A model generated the notes under the pieces. That model had not been told where the DNA came from. It did no database searches and was given only the letters and a program-made list of their open reading frames with translations. A program made the translations under genes and the position numbers. Shown here one piece after another: positions 52,079 to 62,420 of a stretch of 64,000 bases of DNA (position 1 is the first letter of the stretch; every line of letters begins with the position of its first letter). Source of the DNA: Alloascoidea africana (taxonomy: Eukaryota > Ascomycota > Alloascoideomycetes > Alloascoideales > Alloascoideaceae); assembly GCA_030581615.1 (NCBI GenBank), contig JAKTTT010000016.1, positions 1-64,000 of the forward strand, read 5' to 3'.

Positions 52079-53194
52079 ATGAACAATAGAATACGCCCTC
52101 CCCTAGACCCTCTACCGGTCCCTTCAACCTCAGCCTCGACAAGCCCGAACTCTAGCTCAAACTGCGTCCAGTGCAGTGGCTCCTGTGGTCACAAGTATCC
52201 TTCTCTCGACCGAATCCTCTTTGGAGTAACTTCCTCTCCTTATACTCTCCAAGCTTTCAAGTCATTCGCTGCCAGAAACCACTGTCTCGAAAACGTTGAG
52301 TTTTTGGTCGATGTAAACAAATATCAGTCTCTTTACAATGAGCTGGATTTATCCCAAAGCATGAACCGAATAGAACTGAATAAGCAATTTTCATCCATCG
52401 TGAACATCTACATTAGACCCTGTTCCCCGAATGAAATCAACCTGTCATACGAGGTCCGTTCTCGTCTGGTCCAGTTGGGCGACAACATTAGCAATCCAGA
52501 CAAAGAAGCAATCAATCCGAACCTTCTCAAGCCCGCTTTCAACAAGATTAGAGAGCTAATACGTGAGTGCACCTACGTGTCTTTCATTCATAGTATAAAG
52601 CCTGATAGTTCTTCCTCACTCGAATCCCCGAAAAGTCTGCTACAAAAAGATGTTATTGTTGAGAATTCGGAAACAATGGCAAGACCAATAATCCAGGATC
52701 GAACCACCTTAACTGCTATAACATCGGCTAGAACTCCATTTGCCACAAAGGCAAACCATATGAACTCTATTAGCAGCAGCAACAACAGTTATCTCAGTTA
52801 CAGCGCTGCACGTTCAATGTTATCACCACCATCTCCATCGTTCTACGACTCGGCCTCTGATCTATGCTTCAGCGATAGTGGATGCTGTCTGTTTGAAGGA
52901 ATTTCAGCGGTTACGAGTAATGGTTCCAACCAGTCATCATTCACCTCGAACTCCCAGGGTTCTTGCACATCTGCTAAATTCATGGCCCTGGTTTCATCTG
53001 CTCCTACAAGCACAGGTTACACCTCACGAAACATGAACAAGAGTGTCTTAAGTGAGAGGCATTCTGGTCCTGTTTCCAGTTCCAGTTCTGGTGCCAGTTC
53101 TGGTACCAGTTCCCGTTCTGGAGTCGAAGTATCCAAGAAATGGACAAGACGAATGTCAAAAAAGTTGAAATCGCATTTTAAAAAAAAATACTGA
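52079..53194 (+). CDS. RGS-domain protein, Rgs2-like
   Basis: Regulator of G-protein signalling that speeds GTP hydrolysis on a G-alpha; S. cerevisiae Rgs2 acts on Gpa2 in glucose sensing. From the ATG at 52079 it has 371 residues; the frame is open upstream to 51884, but that part lies in leader-like sequence. The RGS domain is about residues 43-175: LDRILFGVTSSPYTLQAFKSF, then HCLENVEFLVDVNKYQ, which is the classic ENxxFxxxxxxY helix, then IYIRPCSPNEINLSY. A Ser-rich region follows and the end is strongly basic (KKWTRRMSKKLKSHFKKKY), which could bind membranes. Its very long upstream region suggests complex control. Confidence 0.85.
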   Translation: MNNRIRPPLDPLPVPSTSASTSPNSSSNCVQCSGSCGHKYPSLDRILFGVTSSPYTLQAFKSFAARNHCLENVEFLVDVNKYQSLYNELDLSQSMNRIELNKQFSSIVNIYIRPCSPNEINLSYEVRSRLVQLGDNISNPDKEAINPNLLKPAFNKIRELIRECTYVSFIHSIKPDSSSSLESPKSLLQKDVIVENSETMARPIIQDRTTLTAITSARTPFATKANHMNSISSSNNSYLSYSAARSMLSPPSPSFYDSASDLCFSDSGCCLFEGISAVTSNGSNQSSFTSNSQGSCTSAKFMALVSSAPTSTGYTSRNMNKSVLSERHSGPVSSSSSGASSGTSSRSGVEVSKKWTRRMSKKLKSHFKKKY

Positions 53195-53930
53195 ACGAGA
53201 ATTAATCTCTCAACAAAAAAGCATAACATTTAATGACCATCCCTTTACAATCTTTCTTTTTCTATCATGTCATGCCATCATATTGTATGTTATTCCCATC
53301 ATCCTATCTCCCCGTTCAGTTGCATCGATCAATCGATCAATCAATCTACTGTATTTTATTGCTATTTATTCATTGCACAATATTTTTCATCTTTGATAGA
53401 AGCCTACATCACGCATTTATCCATTGTACAGATACAATTAACAACCACCTATTACTACTACTATTTTCAACTTTTTCTCTTTGTCTACTTGTACTTACTT
53501 GTGTATATCTTTTTTTCTTTGTGGGTTAGGTTATTAAAAGTTAACAAGAATTAGCATTTTATTGTACCAATAAATAAATGCACACAACTAAAGAGAAGTA
53601 ACACTGTACGGTAATTTCACACAATTCAAAACGCTCTTGTAATTAATTAATTATTTAATTCTTCCTGATTGTCCCTTTTTTCCTAAAAATTTCACTTCAC
53701 TGGTAGGGGAAATACAACTAGTTCTGCAAATTTCAGTCGATTATTATCCTATTAATATCTTTTACTTTTCCAGGGTCATCAGAGAGTCTAGAAACAACAA
53801 CAACAAAAAAAAAGGAAAGGGAAAACCAAAACAAGAGAAAATTCGACCCGCGGATTACTAACAATGTGTTTATGCTGATACTAAATAGACAAGCGAATAA
53901 ATAACCCATCTCCATCTCCATCTCCCACAA
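53195..53930. other. 3'-3' intergenic region of RGS and SAL1 genes
   Basis: AT-rich with poly-T and ATTA stretches; no gene seen. Transcription terminators of both flanking genes must lie here. Confidence 0.45.
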
Positions 53931-55556
53931 TCATTCCAAATGCATCAGAGACTTGAGGTTTTCATACATTAGATAACTGATACTAACGGCCGGACACACT
54001 TTGGCAAGATTCGGCATCAACCCTTTGTACAGACCTTTGTAACCTTCTCTGCTAATAGTCTGTCGATACACATCAACAAATCCGTTGTAGACATAGGGAT
54101 GGGCAGACGTCTGTTGGGCCTGTAGCCGTGTCCGAAGCAGGTTGATCGGATACACCACTGTTGCCCCAACGCTACCGCTAAACGCGCCCATTGTCAGAAC
54201 CATCAGATTCCCCAGTCTTATTTCAGATTCGTCGCATTGTTCCTCCAATGCCGTGTGTGATATAAAGTATTTTTTCAGGGCGGAAAACGTGCCAAGGTCT
54301 ATCGCAGCATAGGGGAAAATTCCCCCAACTCCAACGAGTAAACCTCTATAAAACGTCCTTAGTCCATCCGTCTGCCACATTTTCCTCGCAGTATACCAAA
54401 GCATGCTTTTCCCCTGGGCATTTAGCTTGTTCCGGAGTGTTAGGGACTCGCACTGAACTCTGTACTTGAGAGTATCGACTGGGTAAACGGTAAACTGTGC
54501 CGCCACACCGCCCATTCCACCAGCGAGGAAAGTCGAGACTGGCGATATTTCGGTTGGATCCGAGACTCCTTCAATATAACAAAACACTTTTTTACAGGCT
54601 TCAAAAGTTCCGAATTTCATAGCGGATTCAGGAAACACTTTGACAACGTTTAAACCATTGCCCACGTAAAATGCTCGGATTCCACCTTGCCGCCATAGAA
54701 AAGTCACAGCGTCTAATAATGGGCTCTTACCAAGCCGTCTTTTCAGTACCTCTTTCGTAGCCTTTTTCAATTCTTCTCTCACTGCGGACCCATTCCCGTT
54801 GGAACCCAAAAATTTGGATATAAAAGGTTTGTCGGTTCTATGTAACAGTGGTGGTTTGGGCATATTTGGATTATGGGCGCCAAAGTCCGTCCGAGCAATT
54901 AGAAACACTTTGACTCTGTCAAACGGTGCAGTACATGTTCTCGAAACGACACCCGAGAGTCCACCGGCCAAAAAGTATCTCAATCCTTGGAGAAATAGGA
55001 ATTTAGAGCTGAGCGTGACATCACCATCCGAGCTCAAATCAAGCTCTTCAACGAAAAAATCGTATATCGATCGAAGTGATGCATCTGTGCCGAACCCAAC
55101 GGGTAAAAAAACGAGAAAATTTCGCCATTCTTCAAATGAGATTTGACCTGAATTGTTATTATCCATGTATTCGAATATCAACTCGATTATATCGTTGGGG
55201 ACATCATCAACAATACCGGATTGAACCAAGGCCTTTTTGATATCTTGTTTGTCTAATTTGCCATCCTTGTTTGTATCTATTTTTGTGAATGTTTCATACA
55301 ACTGATCCTCGGTCTTCATGACAAACGATTTAAAACCGTCCCACTCGACAAACCCGTCTTTATCTGCATCGAGAATGGTGAAAATCTCGTGGACGACTCC
55401 CGGTGACGTTTGCAACGGATGGTTTAACTGGTGGAATCCTGAAATTAGGGAATCATAGGTTAAACGGCCGGTTTTGTCCGCATCGAGGCTCTCAAACAGC
55501 TGTTTTATTCGCTTTTCTCTATCTGAACGGGACTCGGACCGTTGTGATTCTGACAT
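53931..55556 (-). CDS. SAL1: Calcium-regulated mitochondrial ATP-Mg/Pi carrier
   Basis: SCaMC/Sal1 family: exchanges ATP-Mg for phosphate across the inner membrane under calcium control. 541 residues, normal. Four EF-hand loops occur near residues 25-36, 63-74, 94-105 and 132-143. The third (DTNKDGKLDKQD) and fourth (DNNNSGQISFEE) have acidic residue 12. The first two lack it, with Ser and Gly there, so they probably bind calcium poorly. Three carrier repeats follow, with PFDRVKVFL, PVDTLKYRVQ and PINLLRTRLQ. The loop between the EF-hands and the first repeat is close to that of Sal1. No stop or shift is seen. Its upstream region is about 990 bp. Confidence 0.95.
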   Translation of the reverse strand: MSESQRSESRSDREKRIKQLFESLDADKTGRLTYDSLISGFHQLNHPLQTSPGVVHEIFTILDADKDGFVEWDGFKSFVMKTEDQLYETFTKIDTNKDGKLDKQDIKKALVQSGIVDDVPNDIIELIFEYMDNNNSGQISFEEWRNFLVFLPVGFGTDASLRSIYDFFVEELDLSSDGDVTLSSKFLFLQGLRYFLAGGLSGVVSRTCTAPFDRVKVFLIARTDFGAHNPNMPKPPLLHRTDKPFISKFLGSNGNGSAVREELKKATKEVLKRRLGKSPLLDAVTFLWRQGGIRAFYVGNGLNVVKVFPESAMKFGTFEACKKVFCYIEGVSDPTEISPVSTFLAGGMGGVAAQFTVYPVDTLKYRVQCESLTLRNKLNAQGKSMLWYTARKMWQTDGLRTFYRGLLVGVGGIFPYAAIDLGTFSALKKYFISHTALEEQCDESEIRLGNLMVLTMGAFSGSVGATVVYPINLLRTRLQAQQTSAHPYVYNGFVDVYRQTISREGYKGLYKGLMPNLAKVCPAVSISYLMYENLKSLMHLE

Positions 55557-56542
55557 AGTTTAAAGGTTGATACTTTTCGTAGAAAGCAAGCAGTGTAAGG
55601 TGTCGACTAACCGTTCGAGCAACTTCAGTAAACAGTTACAAGTCAGCAGAGAGCAGCGGAAGCAGTCAGGCCAAATCCAACAGTGGAGAGTGGGGAAGAC
55701 CAATAGGCGAACCGATAAACGGGACGGCGGTGTGTTGGAGCCTTGGACAGAACGAAGCACCACATATAACTCCGAAGAGTAAATCTGTTTCGGATGGGAT
55801 ATGTTTTAACGAACTAGTAGTTGATGGACCAAAAAAAGAGGACTATTTTGGTTCTGAGCGTAGCGCTTGTGCGTGGAGAAGTTGTGCTTCTACTGGATAA
55901 CTTTTTTTTTTGTGGAGTGTGTGTGCTGGTACTAAAGTGCCAACCAACGCCAGCAGGGAAGAAAGGAAGCAAGAAACAAACAGCCGGAAAGTCAACGGGC
56001 GATGGACTCAAAACCGATCAAAGATCGCGAAACAGAGTAGGAACAGGAACAGGAACAGAAAGGGCCCCGACGCTGGTTCTTCCGTGGTCCAAGGTCCAAG
56101 GAAACGCTCGTTCGGAGGTCGTCTTGCTCCGCAACTCGATCGGCAGTTGCTGTCCAAATCGTGCCCGAACATTTCCGACCGCCTGTCCCAGCTTCTATCT
56201 TTTCTTCCTTCTCTACGTAAAAGAAATGCATCTTTACAGGTTTGTCCGAGAGGAGACAAGCGGAGATTTACACATCAAAAAATATCGATTCAAATGCTTC
56301 ATCCAGACATGATAGAATCCCAATCCAATGCCTTTTTTAAACTCACTAACCAACTCCAGATTTTTGTTGAGATGGGACTATTTGTTCCCACTCGCTCCTA
56401 AACCCTTCCTTTTCTCTTGAATTGTTTTGCCAAATGTAAAATCCAATACGTATTGTATTGCCATAGCTTGATTGTGGTGGTATCTGAACCGCTCAGTCTT
56501 CTGCCAAGTTGCTACCCTTTTTCAAACCATCTCCAATCCCAT
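55557..56542. other. Intergenic region upstream of SAL1
   Basis: Two overlapping plus-strand frames of about 163 codons (55821-56312 and 55910-56401) exist but show no domain and differ from known genes in composition, so I leave them out. A CACTAAC plus CCAG near 56343-56359 could be a branch and acceptor of an unseen gene. Confidence 0.4.
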
Positions 56543-57286
56543 TCATCCTTTCTTTGCCTTTTCTTTCAAATTTCTTACAAAATCTATACTTTTTTGTTTG
56601 TTTTTCTCTGTGACAAGACTCTTCAACAATCGATTTTCCATTTTCAATTCGCTTACTTTTGTCTCCAATTCGATCGATTTGGTTTGTAAATCTTTTATAT
56701 TTCTTTCCATCTCTTGTTCTCTCAATTTCTTCTTTACACGGAATCTTGCCGATGCAGCTGTGTTTCGTCTTCTCTTATCCCAATCTGCAGCCTGTTTTGA
56801 ACTCGAACTTGTACTTGTAGAAGTGGTGGAAGTTTGTTGTTGCCAAACCGCTGCTTCTTGGACCTGCTGTTCATCGGTTGAAAACTCGTTGGAAAATGGT
56901 AAAAGATGGTCTTGGCCTATATTGTAAGTACTATTCAGACCCAAGTCCATTCCGGGTGTGCTTGATGGCACATATCCAACATCCATTCGAGAACTCCGCG
57001 TTACAAAGTCTGTAATCTGTTCCTGACCGACGGAAGAGGTGCTTCTACTGCTACTAAGTATAAGGAAACCGTTGTTGTCTGTTTGAAGCTGCTGGTCAGC
57101 ACTGGAGGACGATGTATAACGACGATTGGGATCGTGACTAGTCCGATTTGAGTACTCATACTGGAATTGACCATCTTCATCCTCACTATCGTCGTTGTCA
57201 CTATCCTTTATTCGGACATCACGGCTTTTTCTTCGCACTTTGCCTGTGCCATGACGTCGCGGGCTCAGTTCAAAACGGGTATCCAT
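56543..57286 (-). CDS. bZIP transcription factor, MetR/CYS3-like
   Basis: Basic leucine-zipper factor with 247 residues from the ATG at 57286; the frame stays open to 57433, but the extra 49 residues look like leader. The basic region DKRRRNTAASARFRVKKK, near residues 165-185, matches filamentous-fungal MetR and CYS3, regulators of sulfur amino-acid genes related to yeast Met4 and Met28. A zipper follows (IKDLQTKSIELETKVSELKMENRLLKSL split in heptads). The N-terminal half is Ser/Asp/Gln-rich and probably activating. A TCACGTGA palindrome, the type bound by Cbf1 with Met4/Met28, sits about 490 bp upstream of the start and fits possible self- or sulfur-linked control. Confidence 0.82.
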   Translation of the reverse strand: MDTRFELSPRRHGTGKVRRKSRDVRIKDSDNDDSEDEDGQFQYEYSNRTSHDPNRRYTSSSSADQQLQTDNNGFLILSSSRSTSSVGQEQITDFVTRSSRMDVGYVPSSTPGMDLGLNSTYNIGQDHLLPFSNEFSTDEQQVQEAAVWQQQTSTTSTSTSSSSKQAADWDKRRRNTAASARFRVKKKLREQEMERNIKDLQTKSIELETKVSELKMENRLLKSLVTEKNKQKSIDFVRNLKEKAKKG

Positions 57287-57773
57287 CTTGACATTTGCGA
57301 ATGAAAAGATTTGGGATACTTGTCGAAGAAAATTGATCCCACTTATTGGGGCGACAAAAGGAGTTGTTGCAGTTAGAAACAGTCTATCACTTTTGCCTTC
57401 TGCCTTTTGCCTTTTGAATCGAAAATTCGACACCTTCCTCCTTCTTTTTTGTTTCTCTTACTGGCTCAGTCGCCCTGTATTCTTATTTGCTTATAAATTA
57501 GGGGAGAAGAAAACAGGAGCTGATAAAGATAAAGCTGGATTGTTAACATTACTATGGACCCTAAAAGAGGGTTTGCTTAAACTCTCAATCCAACGCGCGT
57601 TCCCGATTCCAATGGACGGGGGCCCTCCTCATAAACAGCACAACTTGGCACAACTGCCCGTGCCATCCGCCCAGTGGCTGGCGTCTCGTCCTCGCTGCTC
57701 GCTCCACGGGCCCGGTGCCCAAATTGGCGGGAGCCCTCGCTTTGACACAACCGCCGCCGGATATTTGCCAATC

Positions 57774-57781
57774 TCACGTGA
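57774..57781. promoter_or_regulatory. TCACGTGA palindrome upstream of the bZIP gene
   Basis: An 8-bp E-box palindrome of the Cbf1 type, directly followed by GATGA repeats. It lies in the space between the AXL2 stop and the bZIP start, so it is upstream only of the bZIP gene. Confidence 0.5.
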
Positions 57782-57805
57782 GATGAGATGAGATGAGATG
57801 AGATG
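57780..57805. repeat. GATGA pentanucleotide repeat
   Basis: Five tandem GATGA units next to the TCACGTGA site. The same pentamer (as CATCT) recurs at 47832-47853. Confidence 0.85.
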
Positions 57806-57907
57806 GACTGCGCGGAAGACTGTTCTTCGACTAGTCTCTGTTTCGTTCATTGGTACCAATTCCAATTCCAATTCCAATGAATCCTACAAGCACAGAGCAT
57901 CAATAGT

Positions 57908-60466
57908 TCAGATAAAAACATGATCTGTTGAAAGACTCTTACTCGAAGATTCCTGTTCTTGTTCCTTTTTCACCGGCGGTCTGCTTCTTCCCCTACTAGC
58001 TACACTGGTGGTGCTTGCATTTGGAGAAGACTGGAACCGAAATATTCCTTCGCCTAATGGCATCAAATTGCTGGGAACGTCTGTGCCTTCTATCGATAGG
58101 TTACTCCCGTAGTGTGCTCTTGAGTATCGTCGTGGCGGGCTACATATCGTCACGGAGGAGGAAGAGTTCCACGGTTCAATGGCCCCATCTCTTCTTCCTC
58201 TCGCATCATCGTGATTTGCCATTTCTGATTCAACTCCCACTTCCGAGTCCTGTTCCGAATTCGTAAGGCTGAAATCCTCATACCTACGTACTTTTCCAGG
58301 CTCAATTTCAGATCCAGAGTACATACCCAAACTTTCTACACTTTCTGAATGCGAAATATGGACATGTATTTGATCCTCCGACATCTCAGAGAAGGATGAA
58401 TCTGAAGAGGTTCTTGGGAAAACAGTAATGTTCTCGTTTAGGGGCATTGGCGCATCTTTATTTCCTAGCTTTGTAAAAGGAATCACTCTTCCATTTTCAT
58501 CCAAGCGTTTAACATTTCCAGAGGTATCGCGATCATCCCACGCAAAACCCTGGGACTTCATGTGTCGTACTCCCAACTTGGACACCGTCCGTGGCATGTT
58601 CTGTTCAAGGCTCTCGTTACAAATGAGTCTTACAGTAATTGGCTCCTCGCTTGTAAGCGAAGAAATTGATGCTTTCGATTCGCCATCTCCTCTAACATGT
58701 GTTCTCCATGATTTCACAGGAACAGCCTGTTTCTCGTTAACCGTCTCTTTGCCTCTCTCGAAACATGTTGTGGTCTGTTTAGCAAGGTCTTCAGGATTAT
58801 TCAATGTTTCTGGGCTTGTTTCCATATCCAACGTCTTGAATGTTCTCATTGGCTCCGTTGCTGGTGTTGCGGCCAACGTCGTGGCCCCACTAGGAGGAAG
58901 AAGTGTCTGTTGTCTAGTATCTTCAGACTTTTCCCCCTTTCTTGTTACAATATACAGAGGCGGTGTTAACCAAATATCTTGAGTTGGCTGGGTCTCCGAA
59001 ACATGCTTCTCATCATCGTCTCTGGCCTGTTTTTCTACATCGTTGGAATTGCTCTTATTCGTCGTACCTTTCCACTTTCTCAAAAACCGTCTGAACAAGA
59101 AGATAATGAGAAATATCGGGAAGGTAACTCCGATCCCAATTCCAATCCCCACGCCAATAGCCAGTGATTTGGTCCGTGGGTTGGAGCGCTCTTTATCCTT
59201 TTCAGATGCGGATATCCCTCTCACAGTGCGTGTAAAAGTCTGGGGAATCCCCACCAAAGTAATATTTAAGGAACTTGAGGTTTCTTGTCCTCGCTTGGTA
59301 ATTGTGATTGTAGCTTGTTTGAAATCACTGGGGACAGTTCCATGTATCGACCTGCTTGTCTTGTTGAACAATAGCCAAAGTTCCTGTTTGTCATATTGGA
59401 TGTCCAAGCTATCGCTGTCAATGTCGAAAAAAAGCTCAGATAAAGAATAGTTCACCCAAATACCTTGCTTGACATTGATAGAATATTCAGTCTTAGAAGG
59501 CGTGATTGTTAATGTAAAAGGAATGTCTTTCTTATTCCCATAACGGTCTGAAATGACAACGTTGAAACTCAAAAATGCCGTAATGGAGGATTCAGGAACC
59601 GTACCAACCAGTCTGTTATCATCAATCGCAAGCCAGGAAAGGTTCTTATCAATTGTAGTTATATTCATGGATGAGATATCTGAGGTAGTCAAGTCATGAA
59701 ACACCTGATCCAGAGGATAAGAGAAAAATGAACTTGTTTCTGCAGTTAGGGAAATTGGCAGTGAAAAATTGGTGTTCTTCAAAGTAACAACAATATCGAA
59801 ATGAGCTTCTACTTCTGCAAAGTTTGGCACATTTGAGGCTATTAATTCAACCCGATAGACAGATTCTCTGTTAATTCTGGGTGCTTCACCATAGAATCGC
59901 AGGGTTTGAGCATCAAATTGGATCCAATCAGGTAATGGATTGCGAAACTCGGCCATAGCATAGTAATAAACGTACAAATTCTCCGGGAAGGTATCCTGTG
60001 AAAATTGAAAATCAAATTTATCTCCTGGAGAAAGAATCAATCTGGTTTCCCCATCCGTTTGACCTAATTCTGAAAGTTGAGCAAGAATTGTGTTGGAAAA
60101 TGTTGGAGGTTCTTTTGAAGTGACTAGAATCGAAGACTTGACCCTGACTGTTCCCGACCCATCTGTTCCAATCAGGTCAAACTCTACAAGTTCATATTCT
60201 TGGGATATCGGCAATGGCGTCCCACTCAAAGTCAACGAGGATGTGTTGAATGAAAGCCACTCGGGGTGACCCTCCGTTGAATATGTTACAAAGCCAGCAG
60301 CATCTTTGGACTCCAGCGTGTTTCTGGCCAGCCTATATGAGTATTCATGTCCAACCCGAGCTACAAGGGGTATCTGATTCGCCAGCGAATAGACTACTCT
60401 TGGTGTGGATAAAGCCCCCAAGACGTTCAATAACAACAAGAAACAATAGACAATCGAGACAGACAT
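57908..60466 (-). CDS. AXL2: Axl2-like cadherin-fold bud-site protein
   Basis: Type I membrane protein; S. cerevisiae Axl2 (Bud10) marks the axial bud site with Bud3, Bud4 and Axl1. 852 residues, with a signal peptide at 1-21 (FLLLLNVLGALS). A luminal part with cadherin-like repeats follows (PEWLSFNTSSLTLSGTPLP, then PDWIQFDAQTLRFYGEAP and LSWLAIDDNRLVGTVP), each with the WL/I-x-F/I-D core of dystroglycan-type domains. One span lies near 434-465 (IGVGIGIGIGVTFPIFLIIF), then a Ser/Glu-rich cytoplasmic tail with SKLGVRHMKSQGFAWDDRDTS, similar to known Axl2 tails. No break is seen. It is divergent from an uncertain small frame at 60596. Confidence 0.88.
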   Translation of the reverse strand: MSVSIVYCFLLLLNVLGALSTPRVVYSLANQIPLVARVGHEYSYRLARNTLESKDAAGFVTYSTEGHPEWLSFNTSSLTLSGTPLPISQEYELVEFDLIGTDGSGTVRVKSSILVTSKEPPTFSNTILAQLSELGQTDGETRLILSPGDKFDFQFSQDTFPENLYVYYYAMAEFRNPLPDWIQFDAQTLRFYGEAPRINRESVYRVELIASNVPNFAEVEAHFDIVVTLKNTNFSLPISLTAETSSFFSYPLDQVFHDLTTSDISSMNITTIDKNLSWLAIDDNRLVGTVPESSITAFLSFNVVISDRYGNKKDIPFTLTITPSKTEYSINVKQGIWVNYSLSELFFDIDSDSLDIQYDKQELWLLFNKTSRSIHGTVPSDFKQATITITKRGQETSSSLNITLVGIPQTFTRTVRGISASEKDKERSNPRTKSLAIGVGIGIGIGVTFPIFLIIFLFRRFLRKWKGTTNKSNSNDVEKQARDDDEKHVSETQPTQDIWLTPPLYIVTRKGEKSEDTRQQTLLPPSGATTLAATPATEPMRTFKTLDMETSPETLNNPEDLAKQTTTCFERGKETVNEKQAVPVKSWRTHVRGDGESKASISSLTSEEPITVRLICNESLEQNMPRTVSKLGVRHMKSQGFAWDDRDTSGNVKRLDENGRVIPFTKLGNKDAPMPLNENITVFPRTSSDSSFSEMSEDQIHVHISHSESVESLGMYSGSEIEPGKVRRYEDFSLTNSEQDSEVGVESEMANHDDARGRRDGAIEPWNSSSSVTICSPPRRYSRAHYGSNLSIEGTDVPSNLMPLGEGIFRFQSSPNASTTSVASRGRSRPPVKKEQEQESSSKSLSTDHVFI

Positions 60467-60595
60467 GTCGTTTCTGGAACCGGACTTTGAAGTGAAAAAT
60501 TGTATTTATTGACAAAACCTCTAGCACAAACCAGATCTCAACAGCTTTGAAGTTTTTTGAGATTATACTTGCTGGGAGATGCTACTTTGCTTAAG

Positions 60596-60784
60596 ATGGG
60601 TTTTGGCAAAAGAAACAAACACATCTCCTCGGAGAAGTATAGCAACATCCAGGCTTGTTCCAAGGACAGCCGCTGGGCGTTTTTGTTCGATTCAGGTGTC
60701 GGCCTAGTAAAGCGTGCCGGTATTAAAAATATTGGCTCGTTGGAAATGACGCGCCACGATCCCGAAAAGCAAGGTCTTTCCTAA
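60596..60784 (+). CDS. Uncertain 62-codon frame, MGFGKRNK
   Basis: An ATG 130 bp upstream of AXL2 opens a 62-residue frame, MGFGKRNKHISSEKYSNIQA and onward, with no low complexity and a balanced residue use, ending in TAA. No family is recognised and it could be chance or an exon. Only its placement and composition speak for it. Confidence 0.25.
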   Translation: MGFGKRNKHISSEKYSNIQACSKDSRWAFLFDSGVGLVKRAGIKNIGSLEMTRHDPEKQGLS

Positions 60785-61704
60785 TTTATCTCGCGAGACG
60801 TGAAATGCCTCTTCTGCTGGAAAAGGGTTCTTCGCGGTTGAGATATTCAATCGTTCCTCGGGGTTTTGGTTACTTTCTCACAAATATCTATCCTTTTTCG
60901 GCTCTTTTCTCCCGGCTCTTCACTTGTTTCACTGAATTATACGGTCTGATAAGATGAAACATCATCTGAAGATTGATAGCTACCAGCGGGGCAAGAAAAA
61001 TAAAAAGAAAATTATGAGAAAAAACCACACAGAGGATTCAGCATGTACTTAGTGTGACATTTGGCAGAATGTATTGGTAGCGTGTGGAGGGTGGATATTA
61101 CTGCTGGTTTGCATCAGACAGAAGGATTATCTGTTTGATTTCTACATTTATCAATATCGTTAAAAGCTCAACGAGATCTCACCACAAGAGTGGAAATACC
61201 AGATCTGCTTTGCGTGTTTAGTCAAGCTAGAATCATGTGCACTCTCATGTTTATTGTTTTCTTTAATTGGAATTCTTCCCAAAGTTTTGACAGGTCCATC
61301 TCATCATCTTTGTTCTAGTGCTACATATGTTTACCATTTCAATATGACCTAATTTCGAAATGACAGACAGTTTAAAACATGCTTTGTCTTTAAAACTCTG
61401 GAATGGTGTTATGGATTAATCTCAGGACAGTTTTATTCAAAGGACGCGAATTCGGTTTCCAAGAAATTTTTGATTCTTTAACATGGTGATATTGGTTAAC
61501 CAGAAAACTTTCAGAGGTTTTCCACATGTACTACTACACGGTTAAAAAAAGAAATGGGAAAATAATTGATGAAAAAAAAGCAAAAAAAAAGCTACGCATT
61601 TGGGAATAGAATGAATGTCATGTTCACCATGTAAGCTAACTCTCGTAAATAATCTTCACATCTGATACACCCATACGGGAATGAATGAATGAATCAAACA
61701 TAAT
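60785..61704. other. Gene-free stretch before SDH3 3' end
   Basis: AT-rich; no gene seen. GAATGAATGAATGAATC tetramers lie at about 61678-61694, just beyond the SDH3 stop. Confidence 0.45.
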
Positions 61705-62244
61705 TTATAGAAATAGTAGCAGAGAGCCCAACACTGCGCTCAAGCCAATCATAAAGTAGCCACCTCCCACAATGTGTTTTGTTCCCAAGCCACGGGCACT
61801 ATCCCAAATCAAATGTCGAACACCATTAATGCAATGGAAAACGAAAGGGTAGGCGTACACCATTTTGATGGGGAGCTTTATAATCCAAGGAAGCACGCCA
61901 AAGGCGCCTGCAATTGTGGTGGTATCCAGAGGGATCCCCGCGATTGAGCAACCAGCATAGACACAAGTGACTGCGTAAAAAGTGCCAGCAAGGCAAATTC
62001 CAGAAATACGATGGGAACCAGAGAGAAGCCAGTTTATCTGGGGTGCGTAAATTGTAAGATCGGGACTCAAAGGCCTGTTCTTACGCTGCTCAACGAGAAT
62101 CTGCTGTTGTTCCTCAGCACTTGTCCGAACCGTTGTGATTTGACGATAATTCACCAAAGCCCGAAGTCCAATTGGAGAGGCTTTTAGTGAAGGCCGCGAA
62201 GCCCTTATCAAAGTGGTCGTTCTTAGGAAAAGTGAGCTCTGCAT
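61705..62244 (-). CDS. SDH3: Succinate dehydrogenase cytochrome b subunit
   Basis: Membrane anchor of complex II; binds ubiquinone and heme b with Sdh4. 179 residues from the ATG at 62244, similar to S. cerevisiae (198). The N-terminus is a mitochondrial presequence (SSLFLRTTTLIRASRPSL). Family features are RPLSPDLTIYAPQINWLL, SGSHRISGICLAG with the quinone-site SHR, and FHCINGVRHLIWD, whose first His is the expected heme ligand. Three hydrophobic segments follow. The frame extends upstream to 62286 only with a non-ATG start, so I exclude it. Confidence 0.95.
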   Translation of the reverse strand: MQSSLFLRTTTLIRASRPSLKASPIGLRALVNYRQITTVRTSAEEQQQILVEQRKNRPLSPDLTIYAPQINWLLSGSHRISGICLAGTFYAVTCVYAGCSIAGIPLDTTTIAGAFGVLPWIIKLPIKMVYAYPFVFHCINGVRHLIWDSARGLGTKHIVGGGYFMIGLSAVLGSLLLFL

Positions 62245-62415
62245 ATTTGTGAGATGCAACAAAAAAAACCAGTACTTGCCAACCAACCACTAGGGAAAAG
62301 AAGATGGAGAAGAAGAAAAGAGGAGATTGCTGCTTTCTTCCCCAGTCGACTTCGCTTTATTGTTTCAGTTAGAGCCCATCCCAGTATCTACAAGGGTGAC
62401 AAAGGAAGCCCAGTG

Positions 62416-62420
62416 ATTGG
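62416..62420 (-). promoter_or_regulatory. CCAAT box upstream of SDH3
   Basis: CCAAT on the minus (coding) strand about 172 bp upstream of the SDH3 ATG, in a position typical for the HAP complex that activates respiratory genes in yeasts. The site alone is weak evidence. Confidence 0.4.

Noticed and set aside
55821-56401. Two overlapping 163-codon plus-strand frames upstream of SAL1
   Set aside because: They overlap each other in different frames, match no family and sit in the SAL1 promoter.
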